Below, piece after piece: positions 24,033-37,737 of a stretch of DNA of 64,000 nt (its first letter is position 1; each line of letters opens with the position of its first letter). A program made the position numbers and the translations under genes. The notes under the pieces were generated by a model. The model had not been told where the DNA came from and ran no database searches. It worked only from the letters and a program-made list of their open reading frames with translations. The stretch lies in the NCBI GenBank assembly GCA_035236585.1, contig CP141127.1, positions 69,607,495 through 69,671,494 of the forward strand. The letters are read 5' to 3'. The DNA comes from Warburgia ugandensis. Lineage: Eukaryota > Streptophyta > Magnoliopsida > Canellales > Canellaceae.

Positions 24033-25430
24033 TTAGTAAGGGGGAGTTGACAAAACTTTTCTCAAAGATAAAGGTGACAAATCCCTTGTCATCTTATCTA
24101 TCATGAAGCGTTTGCAAAACTCACATGCTCCGTAAGAGGATGTGAGAGACTTCGCAACGGAGATGCTCACCCCAATCTGTCGTAACAAACCAGACCTGGA
24201 CGACACGATCATCGGCGATGACAATATCATCACCTAAGAATGCGTATCGGGTGAACTTCTCACCAGGGTAACATTGTTCTGCTGCATACCACACCAACAT
24301 GTGGTGTGATAATGCAAATAAATAAGGGCCAGGAAGAGTGATAACCAAGCGGTTGACCGGCAACAAACGATATTGGTTTCTTTCCTTTTACAAAACCTAT
24401 ATCGAACACATTTGTCGCTAATGTGGAATTCACCACACTAGAAGAAAATGATCTATCAAAGACTGCTTGGAACAGTTCAAAGAGTAGAAGAAGTGGCCAC
24501 CTATCCGCGGCAGACTTCAAATCTACCGAATAAACTGTTCCAGAAGCCCCGATAGACGGCATGCAGGTGCTAACTGGTTGAAGCATCCATAAGGATAGTA
24601 CGTAACACCCGAGCTAACCACTCATGTACCGGTGCTAGTAACCTTTGGTTCACATAGTTACCTATGGCGAATATTCGCCTCTTCCCATCTCCTTCACAGG
24701 AACAGCCCAACCGTCCTGTTAGTGGAGGGATCCCTAACTGCTCTGGGAGGGGCAGTAAGGGACCAATCCGCCTTTCAAAAGACTCGAAATTCAGACCAGT
24801 TATGATCTTATTTCGAGTATGGAAAGCATAACAGGTATATGACTCCCACAGAACACCTTGTGACCATTGCTCGCCTCTTGAATGCGTGAATTGCACCAAG
24901 AAAGCGAACGCTGCCAATTCAGAGAAAAGGCAAGTGAAGATCGAACGGAATCACCCGAATTTCATCAAAGGCTTTCCATTCTCATCTCCGCAGCGGGAAA
25001 CAAGACGACTGTACCAAGCCATAGATGGTACGGACTTCCACGTCGATACAAAAGACATACCTTGTTTAAGGGGAATCTTTTGTATCGTCGGAACATACCT
25101 CAAGAATAAGGGTCTAAGTGAATCGCGCATGCGACCACACAAAGACACCCAAGCATCTAAGGAAGACATCGGATCCGAAATGGACCGTAAGGTCGATTCC
25201 GAAACCGGAGGTGCCAAAGGTATTAACTTGAACATCGAGAATAATGATAAGTCAAATTTGACTAACCTATCTGCATTCTCATCTCTCCTTAGGATGGCCC
25301 GGCGGTGGAACGCCGGAATAATTCGAGGTAGGCCCCGTCCTGTAAGGGGGATAGACGGTGAAAGATTGCGAGGAATTTCATCCCCACTATAGAACCTTCT
25401 GAGTGCCACACCTGCTTGTTTTAAATACAA
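24033..25430 (-). pseudogene. Mitovirus RdRp endogenous element, broken
   Basis: Mitoviruses are capsidless RNA viruses replicating in mitochondria of fungi and plants, with one protein, the RNA-dependent RNA polymerase. Relics are common in plant mitochondrial DNA. Minus-strand pieces in order are 25430-24951 (region ahead of the palm, with FVSTWKSVPSMAWY), 24917-24570 (GDGKRRIFAIGNY block), 24586-24260 (motif A DLKSAADRWP, motif B GQPLGYHSSWP), 24366-24121 (motif C FLGDDIVIAD) and 24233-24033 (end of the palm and C-terminus). The first two are in one frame separated by a stop, and each later piece needs a frame change. The GDD active-site motif is still visible, but the reading frame is broken at least four times. 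The N-terminus is probably incomplete. Confidence 0.9.
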
Positions 25431-25678
25431 TGCCTGAAGTAACCACCCACCCTCCCATAGGGAAAGAAAGCTATTTGACCAAAAGCATCAATCCAATCTA
25501 AAGAACTCGATTCAACCATTTCGTGTCGTCGATCGGGATTTATCCCCTCTGGGGAATCCATAGAAAGAAAAACTCTTCCAAAAAGTGCAAATTTAATGCT
25601 AGCTCTCGATTCATTCTCTTTTCTAGTCTGATCATGGCATGTGTCACGCTCATCTATGCAGGAGCCCATCCTTAGCAA
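25421..25678 (-). CDS. Unrecognised 85-codon open frame beside the mitovirus relic
   Basis: The minus frame ends just where the mitovirus-like frame begins. It has a polar N-terminal half and an aromatic C-terminal half (FGQIAFFPYGRVGGYFRH). I do not recognise it as a mitovirus or mitochondrial protein. It may be viral 5' sequence, a mitochondrial ORF fragment or chance. Confidence 0.25.
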   Translation of the reverse strand: MLRMGSCIDERDTCHDQTRKENESRASIKFALFGRVFLSMDSPEGINPDRRHEMVESSSLDWIDAFGQIAFFPYGRVGGYFRHCI

Positions 25679-27847
<2,169 letters not shown>

Positions 27848-29145
27848 CAGTCTTACCCAACGGCGTTACAGGACGTCGACATTGGCCAATGAGGAGATTA
27901 GGCGGCAGTTGAAAGAGCTGCTCGAAAAGGGTCATGGTTGGCCCAGTACATCCTCTTGTGCCTCGCCCCTATCTCTAAAGGGTCTTGGTGCCGAAGAAGG
28001 CTCGTGGCGCATGCGCGTGGATTAGGATTATCGCACCCTTAACAAGATCACAGTAAAGAATCGCTATCCTTTTCCAAGGATAGATGTCTGATTCCCATTT
28101 GACTAGTTGAGGGAGCTCGTTACTTCACCAAGATAGACTTGAAGTCGGGATACCACCAAGTGCAAGTGGTGGAAGGCGTTGGAAGACCGCGTTAAAGACA
28201 AGGCAAGGGTTATGTGAATGGATCGTCATGCCATTCAGCTTATGGTAAGGCCAAGGCACCTGCAACCTTTATGCGGCTGATGAACGATGTTCTTAGGCCT
28301 TATTTAGATTGGATGAATTCGTCACGGTCCACGACGACGACATTTGGTTTATAGCAAGACCCGGGAGGAGCATTTGAAACACGTAGAGACTGTTCTAGAA
28401 GCTCTGCGTGAGCACCAGCGGAAAGCCCATACGGAGAAAAGCTTACTTACTTATGAGTAAAAAGGGATGAGGGAGCTGAGCTGGTATACTTGGGGCACAT
28501 CATCGGCTCATCCGAGTCAAGATAGATCCTGAGAAGACGAAGTCTGTCCGGGAATGGCCAACCCCCAAGTCGCTGACGGAGGTAACTTTAAATCCTCGGC
28601 ATGACCAACTACCTCCGCACTAAAGATTCATAAAGAACTACTCCCGGTTGATCTTACTCGGGCCCAGAAAAGAAGGAGACGTTTCGATGGGGAGAGGATC
28701 CAGAGCGTGCCTGGAAGGCACTTAAGGATAAAGTCTACGAAGCACCGGTTCTGGTCATGCCAGACGTTCAGAAGCCGTTCCAAATCGAGACGGATGCTTC
28801 CGCTCATGCTTTGGGAGCCGTTTTATGGAAAGACGGCTGAGTGGTCGCGTACCACAGTGAGGTGAGATGTTGAATACAGCCGTCTTATATACCACGTATG
28901 AGAAGGAGATGTACACGATAGTGCTGGCTGTGAAAGACTGGAGGCACTATTTGCTCGGGAAGGAGGCGCTTTACGAATAGGCCACTCTGATCAACAAGCC
29001 CCTTCAGTATCTACAGAAGCAGTCCAAGCTTCAGGAGGCGCGTCATATGAAGTGAGTTTCAGTTCCTGCAATGGTTCGAGTTGGTGATCAAGTACAAGAA
29101 AAGAAGGGCCAACGACGGTTGCAGATTTTCTGTCCAGACCCCTCT
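27848..29145 (+). pseudogene. Ty3/gypsy pol fragment (RT and RNase H), multiply broken
   Basis: In order are IRRQLKELLEKG (about 27893), DYRTLNKITVKNRYPFPRI (from 28027), the palm remnant with APATFMRLMNDVL (near 28260), YSKTREEHLKHVETVLEAL (from 28350), and IETDASAHALGAVL of RNase H (from about 28786). The end is a remnant of the ADFLSRP block (near 29120). Several frame changes and stops separate these blocks, and the YLDD region is disrupted. It runs up to the right edge of the mitochondrial-like block. Confidence 0.85.
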
Positions 29146-29174
29146 TTTTTATGTTATAAGTAAAGCGCCGCAAC

Positions 29175-29223
29175 TGCTGTTTCTACCACTTGTCACCACC
29201 AGTCATTTTGCTTGAAGTCTTGA
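29175..29223 (-). pseudogene. PXN-like penultimate exon, frameshifted and truncated
   Basis: The exon starts right after a TTTTGCAG acceptor (AG at 29225-29224 on the minus strand). It reads TCA AGA CTT CAA GCA AAA (SRLQAK) and then runs into TGA. A few bases are missing, since the next codons ATGACTGGTGGTGACAAG resume MTGGDK in another frame. A KQQ-like remnant follows before similarity is lost near 29175, where gypsy/mitochondrial-like DNA begins. Confidence 0.65.
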
Positions 29224-29663
29224 CTGCAAAAGCAACATAGCTTTTGATGTAACGAAATAATGTTATATTTTACATAATAGGCCTATCAGAATCACGTTAG
29301 AACACATTCTTAGGGCAAGGGCCCAAATTTAATAAAGATTTTAAGCTGCCGGTGTCAAACATTTTGAGCCAACCATTTTAGCCCAAAAAATATTCATCAG
29401 GATATCCTGATCGACAAAAATCTGAAATGGTACAAAGGTAGATAGTTTCAATTCCTGACCAGCTGGAGTCAAATGTTCTTTTAGCTGCCCCCATAAGTTC
29501 TTTGGGTTTTACATATATATATTCCTTACAAACTGCTTGTCAGCAATAAATAGGTGGTGTTCAATACATCACCTGGAACCAGTTAGGATTCTCGGGGCTC
29601 TGTCTCCCGCCCTGGCTTGTGTTTAACGCATTGGCCTCACACCTGCAATATGCATGTGTGTTT
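29224..29663. other. Nuclear spacer, possible intron of the PXN-like remnant
   Basis: AT-rich with no coding signature. No carrier-family exon is seen. Confidence 0.4.
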
Positions 29664-29787
29664 TCATCTGTAGAATTCTGCAATCTTATTGAAGCCATAA
29701 CCTACTGAACAGGGTGTAACAGCATCAATAAGTAGAACATCATAGAACACTTTACCTTTCTCATTTTTCCATTCAAAGATCTGTATC
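29664..29787 (-). other. Exon-like block, lower copy of a 107-bp tandem duplication
   Basis: The minus frame reads QIFEWKNEKGKVFYDVLLID then AVTPCSVGYGFNKIAEFYR with no stop until its end. It looks like a real protein exon, but I cannot name the family. A damaged copy lies at 32898-33016. The RTE LINE at 29788-32896 separates the two. Confidence 0.4.
29771..29787. repeat. Target-site duplication of the RTE LINE, left copy
   Basis: ATTCAAAGATCTGTATC, identical to 32897-32913. The last bases may be shared with the TCA tail. Confidence 0.92.
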
Positions 29788-32700
29788 ATCATCATCATCA
29801 AGGCATTATCCCAATTAGGGGTCGACCACATGAATCTTATTCTTCCATTCCACTCTATTAAATACCATGGCTTCATTTAGTCCCAAAGTTTTTAAATCTT
29901 TCCTCACCACTTCTATCCATGTTCTTTTGGGCCTTCCAAACTTGCCCTTTTAGAACCTTTTACATGTATTGCCTCACTCCTTTTAACCGGAGCAGTTGTT
30001 GGTCTCCTTTGAACATGTCCAAACCATTTAAGTCTAATCTCCCTCATCTTATTACCTATTGGTGCTACTCCTAAATTTTCTCTAGTATTTTCATTTCTAA
30101 TTCTATCCTTTCTTGTCTTACCACTCATCCATCTCAACATCCTCATTTATGTGATGCTCATCCTATGAGTATGATGTTCCTTAACTGCTCAACACTCTGA
30201 TTCATAGAGCATGGCCGGCGTTATGGCCATCCTATAGAATTTTCCTTTTAGTTTGAGTGGCACCCGCCGATCACACAAAACTCTAGATGCAAATCTCTAT
30301 TTGTTCCAACCCACTTGGATTCTCTGGGTAACCTCTCTCTCAATCTCTCTGCTCTCATGAATCATTGATCCTAAGTACCGAAAGTGGTCTTTTACGGGGA
30401 CTTCTTGGTTATCAATCTTGACTAGTGTTTCACTCCTACTTTCCTTGCTAAAATTACATTCCATATATTCTGTCTTAGTTCGGCTAATTTTAAATTCTTT
30501 AGATTCTAATGCTTCTCTCCATAACTCTAGCTTTGTGCTTACCCCTCGCATGTCTCATCAAGCAAGACTATATCATCTGTAAATAGCATGCACCAGGGAA
30601 TCTCCTCGTGCAGATGTTTTGTTAACTCATCGATAACCAATGTGAAAAGGTATGGGCTCAATGCCGATCCTTAGTGCAATCCTACAGTGATATGGAAATC
30701 ACCAGTCACGCCACTAGTGGTCTTAACATTTGTTACCGCTCCCTCATACATATATTTAATTATGTCTATATACCCCTGAGAAACCCCTTTATCATAACTC
30801 TCTAGGGACTCTCATAAGCTTTCTCTAAGTTGATAAGGACCATGTGGAGGTCTTTCCTCCTCTCCCTATATTTCTCTACTAATTATCTTAGTAAGAAAAT
30901 AGCTTCCATGGTAGACCTCCCAGGCATGAAACTAAACTGATTTTTCGATACACTTGTTTTATGTCGTAGCTTCTTCTCAATCACTCTTTCAAAAAGTTTC
31001 ATAGTGTGGCTTATAAGTTTGATTCCTCAATAATTAGTGTAACTATGTATGTCTCCTTTATTCTTATAAATTGATATAATAGAGCTTTTCCTCCACTTAT
31101 CAGGCATTTTCTTTGATTTTATAATCTTGTTAAACAACTTGGTCAACCAAACTACCTCAATATCCCCCATATACTTCCAAACCTCTATTGAGATACCATC
31201 GAGCCCCATGGCCTTTCTTGATTTCATCTTTTTCAAGGCCTCTTTTACTTTAGGTGCGCTAATCCTATGTTCCTATCTATAATATCCATTGTTATTTAGA
31301 TTTATAGTATTTTCAATCCCTATATTCTCAGAGCCATTGTCATTTAACAAATTTTGAAAGTATGTTTCCCACCTTTGTTTGATCTCATCATCTTTGGCTA
31401 ATACCCTTTGATCATAGCTTCTAATGCACCTAACATGATCTAAGTCCTTACCCTTCTGTTCTCTTACTTTTGCAAGTTTAAACACATCTTTCTCACCTTC
31501 TCTTGTTCCTAGTCTATTATAGAGCTCATCATATGCTTTAAGTTTAGCCTCACTTACTATTCTTTTAGCAACCTTTTTAGCATTCTTATATTGTTCATAG
31601 TTTTCACTATTTCTAGTCTTCTGCCATGCTTTAAAATGCATTCGTTTTTCTTTAATAACTTTTTGCATTGTTTCACTCCACCCCCATGTTTCCTTTACTA
31701 ATTGCCTTTTACCTTTAGATACTCCTAAGACATCTTTTGCCACTTTCTTAATGGACTCAGCAATATTAATTCACATGGTATTTACTTCTGTTTCATAGTT
31801 CCAAATTCCTTCTACCATCAACTTATTTGTGAATGAGGTTATTTTCTCTCCTTTTAAGTTCTACCACTTAATTTTTGGATATCTATTAACTTTAGTTCCT
31901 TTCTTCCATCTTTTGATATGGATATCCATAACCATTAACCTATGTTGTGAGGTTAAACTCTCACTGGGTATCACCTTACAATCCTTATATATAGATTGTT
32001 CACTATTCCTAAGTAGAAAAAAGTCTATTTGGCTTTTATGAAGTTCACTTTTAAAGGTTATTAAGTGTTCATCCCTCTTCTTAAAGAGTGTATTTGCAAT
32101 GGACAGGTTATATGATAAAGCAAAATCGAGGATATTCTCCCCCATCTCATTTCATTCTCATATACCATACTCTATGTGTATTCTATCATATCCTTCCTGA
32201 TCTTCTCCTACATGGCCATTTAAGTATGCTCCTATAAATATCCCCTTAGTGTTGGGAAATTTTTGCGTGACCCCCTCCATATCTTCCCAAAACTATCTCT
32301 TAATTATATCTTGCAACCCTACTTGTGGTGCGTATGTACTTATAACATTTATAATCTGCTCTCCTAGAACAAGTTTTATTATTATAATTCTATCACTAAT
32401 TCTTTTAACATCCACAACTTTATCCTTTAATTCCTTATCCACTATTATTCCTACGCCATTTCTGTTATTTTCCTTTCCTAGGCACCATAATTTATGCACA
32501 TCTATTTCTTTAGCTTTAGCCCATTTCCACTTGGTTTCTTGGATACAAGCGTTGTTGACTCTCCTATGTTTCATTGTGTCTACTAACTCCAAACTCTTAC
32601 CTGTCAATGTCCTTATCTTCCATGTGGAGATACGAATCTTATGTTCTGGAGATATCCTATTTACTATTGCCTTTCTCGACCTCCATGGCATGAACCCATG

Positions 32701-32896
32701 TCCACTTTTCACTGTACCTGGGTTCTGATGCAGCGCGTTGCTTCCGAGGGGACACTCTAACAGCCCTTACCCATTTTTCACTACACTCGGGATCCGATGT
32801 AGCACACTGCTTCTGGAAGAACGCCTTAGCAACCCTTGCCTATTTTTCACCACACCCGAGATCCAATGCAGGGCGTCACTTATGGGGAACGCCCTA
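29788..32896 (-). mobile_element. Nearly full-length RTE-type LINE, dead copy
   Basis: A single-ORF LINE (apurinic endonuclease plus reverse transcriptase). Minus-strand pieces are endonuclease N-part 32712-32293 (ISTWKIRTLTGKSLELVDTM, CIQETKW, GVGIIVDKELKD), endonuclease C-part 32145-31861 (SQIDFFLLR), linker 31743-31273, RT fingers 31236-31027 (GLDGISIEVWKYMGD) and RT palm and thumb 30592-30297. The C-terminus is at 30146-29913 (KWFGHVQRRP). The usual FADD of the RT active site reads FTDD at about 30572-30583. Stops and frame changes separate the pieces. The 3' end is a (TCA)n tail at 29786-29800 on the + strand. Perfect 17-bp duplications ATTCAAAGATCTGTATC lie at 29771-29787 and 32897-32913. 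Confidence 0.93.
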
Positions 32897-32913
32897 ATTC
32901 AAAGATCTGTATC
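32897..32913. repeat. Target-site duplication of the RTE LINE, right copy
   Basis: Identical to 29771-29787. It marks the 5' end of the LINE and shows the copy is complete or nearly so. Confidence 0.92.
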
Positions 32914-33016
32914 TACAATCTTATTGAAACCATAACCTACTGAACAGGGTGTAAGAGCATCATAAGTAGAACATCATAGAACACTTGACCTTCTTATTTC
33001 TCCAATCAAAGATCTG
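32898..33016 (-). pseudogene. Exon-like block, upper damaged copy
   Basis: Same sequence as 29664-29787 with several small deletions (ATCTTTGATTGG..., TCAGTAGGTTATGGTTTCAA), which break the open frame. A CTCTTATGCAG acceptor-like sequence precedes it on the minus strand. Its function is unknown. Confidence 0.5.
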
Positions 33017-34010
33017 CATAAGAGACCACATCCCACTTCACCGCCTGACAACCTTGATTGACTAATAATAGATGCTGATCTTCTATAGAAGTTAGGTGTT
33101 CCATTGAGATGACATTTCTATACTCTCAAACCAGTGATTAGACAATTGATTTACTCATAAAAGATATGATACCTCTTTCAATTGTGATCCTCCTAAAGAC
33201 CAGTCATTAAGAAAATAAGAACTAGCATCATATCTCATTTAAGTTGGGCCAACTGTTTTGGTAGATTATTTCTAATATTTTTCTTCAATCAGCTCGCAAG
33301 CAGTTGTTAGATCAGGTGCATGTTTTTTGAGGATGCACTAAACTTTGATTGAATTTCTTGGAACGGAAAACATTTGTTTAGTTTTTTCTTCAATCTCCAA
33401 TGCACCTACTCTGACTTCTTCATACTCCGAAGATAACTATATTCAGTTTCCCTTGATATGAAATTTTAAGACCGAATGTGTCTTTCTAGCTAAACATTGT
33501 TACTCTATTATCTTCCCAACTTAAAGAGTTTATTAGTGCAGTTATCAACAGATAACCCTTTTGGTTGGGATGTTGAAAATTGATAAAGAGCTAAAATTGC
33601 AGCACATGCACAGAAATTTCTTATTCAGATTAACAGTCCTCTCATGTACTACTAATCCATACTTCCATTAAGAAAATGACATCCAACAAGCTATTTGACC
33701 AAGTTCTCCAAGTAGTCGTAGTTCATAGATTGAATAGGGTGGCAACAGAGTTTTCCTGGAAGATTTTTGAAGAAGAACTGGAGTAGAGAGATTTGGTTAA
33801 GAGAGGAATTGCACTAGCTTCAAAAATGAGTAAATGGCTTTCTGGTCTTTGGTTAGTAGTCGTAGTTCACAGATTGCTTTGTTTCGGATTTGGACAAAAT
33901 CTGAGGACAGTCTTTTGACCAAAGTTCTAACAGTTTCTTTCTTTGGTTCAATTTAGTTTTGTGCATTCTTTTTTGGGCTTGTTAGGCTTAATTTTGATGA
34001 AAATATCTAG
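33017..34010. other. AT-rich spacer, no gene recognised
   Basis: Nothing coding was found. AGTAGTCGTAGTTCA occurs twice (about 33712 and 33856), a short local repeat. Confidence 0.5.
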
Positions 34011-34011
34011 C

Positions 34012-34030
34012 TATATATATATATATATAT
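34012..34030. repeat. (TA)n microsatellite
   Basis: A 19-base TA run close to the GAA run at 34061. Confidence 0.95.
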
Positions 34031-34060
34031 TTGTAGGTGTTATTGTTGTAATAGTTGATT

Positions 34061-34122
34061 GAAGAAGAAGAAGAAGAAGAAGAAGAAGAAGAAGAAGAAG
34101 AAAAAGAAGAAGAAGAAGAAGG
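34061..34122 (+). repeat. (GAA)20 microsatellite with one interruption
   Basis: GAA repeats from 34061 with a single AAAAA interruption near 34101, running to 34122. Confidence 0.97.
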
Positions 34123-34866
34123 GTAACGGAAATGGCCTATGTTATAAATGAAGAATGAAAATTCATAGTAGGAACAGAAAGTGGGAAGTGGTAAAGGGAG
34201 GATTCAATCAAGCTCCATGTCATCAATTAGGCGAATGACACAAAATGATGGCTTCAGTCTCTAATCCTTAGAGCTTATTGCAGCCACCAAAACCTAATAT
34301 TCAAATAAAATACATTACACCCTAGCGTATACCAGCTTAACAATGAAATTAGAAGAGAGATAATCACATAAACAAAATCGACAATAAGAACACCAAAACA
34401 ACCAAAACCCAACTACGAAAAATTAAAACAGGTCATCGAAATCCAAAAAACACAACATAAGATGTAGTAAATCATTCAAATTTGCATGACTTCACAGCAA
34501 TAAGAGAAAATAGCTTCACACCAATATGTTATCAAAATAGTTCACTTGAAATTAAAAAAAGAGAAGGGTGGGAAGAACACGATCTGCTAGAGATGAGAAA
34601 CGAGATTTGCTCTAGACAACCAACAATGGCAACTAGATTTGTTGGAGATGAGGAAGGGTTGGGATGAATGATGGCCATGCTAGGGAATTCTTTCAAAAAA
34701 TGCTCTAGGGGGGTGAGGTTCTCTGCATTGAAGATGCCCTTTTCTTCTCTCTATAAAAAACAATGGTTTCAACTTGATTTTTCTTTGTCTACAAATGATC
34801 AAATTTTATACTATAAAAGGGGTTGGCATATCTATAATAACACCGCACATAGTAGCTACTGATAAT
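34123..34866. other. Spacer with two small open frames, no gene recognised
   Basis: + frames at 34482-34667 and 34668-34862 are adjacent but show no family motif. Confidence 0.4.
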
Positions 34867-35075
34867 GTTAAATAAACTTAATATCTAACATATACCCAAC
34901 ATATCACAGTTAAATAAACTTGATATTTCACATATGCTTGAGATATTGCAATTAAATAAACCTGATATTTCACACATGCTCAAGATGTCATGGTTAAATA
35001 AGCTGGATATCTCACATATGACCAAATATCATTGTTAAATAAGCTGGACATTTGAGATATGCGATCAGATCTTAG
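34867..35075 (+). repeat. 42-bp tandem repeat, five diverged units
   Basis: GTTAAATAAAC-like starts at 34867, 34909, 34951, 34993 and 35034. Each unit carries GATATTTCACATATG. The spacing is 41-42 bp. Confidence 0.9.
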
Positions 35076-35598
35076 AAATGCCCAATAGAGGGCCAGGCCA
35101 ATACTCCCGTGCTTTTGCTTGTGTAATTCCACTAATGGCAATGTTCAACTAGGTTATCTTTGGTAGTTCCTTCTTTGCCTTCAACTAGAATGTTAAGAGG
35201 ACATAGAAGTTCCACAAATTAGAGCATGCCCCATTAATGGCTGACTAGTTTATGCGCGGTAGGCGATTTCTTATTTTGTAAATGACTTGTAGGGAGGAAG
35301 TTTCTGCCACTACTATTTGCCCTAAGAGAGGGCAGAGGGCTCATCTTTTGAAGATCAAACTATATGGTTGTTAACGAGCTAATAAGAATGAGTAAGAGCA
35401 AGGATTCTCTAGAACCGATAGTGAAAAGTAGGAGGGGTGTTTGCACGTGACCCTATGTCTTGTGCTGTTAGACACCTGACCACTATGCCTTTTGCGAACC
35501 CAAGGATAATTCTCTTATCCTTTGTTGTTGACAACCTTTAAAGCATAAATGGAATAACACAAAAGCCATAGACATTTTGATTATATGTGCAGCTTGAG
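35076..35598. other. Spacer, no gene recognised
   Basis: No coding signature or clear repeat was seen. Confidence 0.4.
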
Positions 35599-36060
35599 CG
35601 CCTACTCCAGCAGACCCTTTTTTATGCTTCTAAAGGTTTGATCTCATACTTTTTAGAATGAGAAAAAAAAGAGACCCAAGTTGCACCAACGCCTGCATAG
35701 GGGAGTAGTGTGAGGACGAGCCCAATAGTGCCTTGCAAGGCTTGTGGCAAGCTTTACCATGCTAATTCCCACTTGTGCCACAGAGACGTTTGCAATGGCC
35801 CTACCAAGTGGACACTGTGTTGGACATGGGTCGATGAAGCCGACAGGACTAGGCGCAATGCTAACTGCAGCACAAGTGGGAATTGGCACAATAAAGCTCG
35901 GCATAAGCCTGCCAAGGTATTGTTGGGCTTGTCCTTGCACTGCTCCCTTATGCAAGCGTTGGTGCAACTTAGGTCCCCTTTTTAGCATTTCCAAAGGTGT
36001 GCTCCCACAACACCTTAATTTTGTGGCTATTGCCCTATGGTCTGTGTGTTTGCACTAGTC
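35599..36060. repeat. GC-richer repeat of the rDNA-like island, with a 110-bp inverted repeat
   Basis: 35671-35780 is the reverse complement, with mismatches, of 35870-35978 (GTTGCACCAACG against CGTTGGTGCAAC; CCCACTTGTGC against GCACAAGTGGG). The spacer between arms is about 89 bp. Related direct copies lie at 45936-46100 and 46290-46440. The block CTACTCCAGCAGACCC at about 35599 recurs near 46410. The repeat may be old ribosomal spacer because it surrounds the 18S fragment, but this is inference. Confidence 0.7.
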
Positions 36061-36822
36061 CTATAGGTTTTGACAAGCACTAGAGACCTTGGCAATGGCC
36101 TGAGCAAGTGGACACTGTGTTGGACATGAGTGATGTCCCATGTTGTTTCCTTCTGTTGGGTTTTCAAGGCTATAGGCCTTGCAGTTGTGCCGAACCTATA
36201 GGAGGTGGCACATGCTCAAGCCTTTGGCTTATGTTTGGGCCTTGTGTTGCCTATCAATTTGGCTTTGCTTACAGCGATGTTGCATAGTGTTTGATGCTTG
36301 GGTTCGACTTCTTTTCCCTTTCTTCCTTGATTGGGAGACTTGGTTGGGCTTGGATTTTAGACCTTTGGTATACACTATAATAGTGCATGAGTGGCGTTGG
36401 GGTTGTGTATGTGGGAGGGGTCACTGTCGTTGTGCAGCCACCCACACATTCTAGTCCTTTTTAATGTGAGTCCAATGCCAATGCATTGGTTCATGTTGTG
36501 ATGCCTCTATTTGCTACCCTTTTTGTTGGGAATCCGAGTAGTTGTTACCCCCTTTATCTCTTTCTATCATCTCTTTGGCAGTGATGCGAGATGACCCTTG
36601 ATGTTGTGCCCTTGTTACCTTGATCAAGTGAGCATGTAGTATGTCTTTGTGCGAGGGACTTACTTGTGCTCTCGAGTTCAGTTGATGTGATTGGAGTGGG
36701 GTGATCTCATCCCATATCCTTGGCAACTGCATTTTGTTGCTTGCGAAAATGAATGTCTCTCATTCCTTCTTCCATTAGCTCCATGAGGAGTTGTAAAGGA
36801 ATTGATTCTATTGTAAGAATGC
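36061..36822 (+). other. Sequence upstream of the 18S relic, possible decayed external transcribed spacer
   Basis: It lies directly before the 18S start and has no coding motif. Its assignment as former ETS rests on position only. It includes ACCTATAGGAGGTGGCA near 36190, which recurs after the 18S relic at about 37942. Confidence 0.4.
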
Positions 36823-37705
36823 TACTTGGTTGATCTTGCTAGTAGTCATATGCTTGTCTCAAAGATTAAGCCATGTATGTGTAAGTATGAACAAATTCAG
36901 ATTGTGAAATTGTGAATGGCTCATTAAATCAGTTGTAGTTTGTTTGATCGTATCTACTACTCAGATAACCATAGTAATTCTAGAGCTAATATGTTCAACA
37001 AGCCCCAACTTTTAGAAGGGATGCATTTATTAGATAAAAGGTCAATGTGGGCTTTGCCCATTGCTCTGATGATTCATGATAACTCGATGGATTGAACAAC
37101 CTTCATGCCAATGACACATCATTCAAATTCCTGACCTATCAACTTTTGATGGCAGGATAGTGCCTACTATGGTGGTGACGGGTGGCAGAGAATTGGGTTT
37201 TTTCCATAGAGGAAGCCTAAGAAAAGGATACCACATCCAAGGAAGGCAGTAGGCTCGCAAATTACCCAATCCTAACATGGGGAGGTAGTGGCAAAAAATA
37301 ATAATACTGGGCTCTTTGAGTCTGGTAATTGGAATGAGTAAAATCTAAATCCCTTAATGATGTTCCATTGGAGGGCAAGTCCAGTGCTAGCAGCTACGGT
37401 AATTCCAGCTCCAAGTGTCTATTTAAGTTGTTGTAGTTAAAAAGCTTGTAGTTTGACCTTGGGATGTGACGATCAGTCCACCTCTGGGGTGTGCACCTTT
37501 CGCCTCATCCCTTTTACCAACAATGCGATCTTAGTGTTAATTTGCTAAGTTGTGCCTCCGGTGCTATTACTTTGAAGAAATTAGAGTGCTCAAAGCAAGC
37601 CCAAGCCCTGGATACATTAGCATGGGATAACATCACATGATTTCGGTCTTATTGTGTTGGCCTTCGAGATTATAAAATTCTTGGATTTATGAAAACCAAC
37701 AACTA

Positions 37706-37737
<32 letters not shown>

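Noticed and set aside
24886-25392. 168-codon + strand frame
   Set aside because: Antisense to the mitovirus RdRp relic. The minus strand carries the conserved motifs.
32249-32728. 159-codon + strand frame
   Set aside because: Antisense to the RTE endonuclease domain.
35653-36058. Overlapping frames of about 90-113 codons on both strands
   Set aside because: They arise from the GC-richer inverted repeat and show no protein motif.
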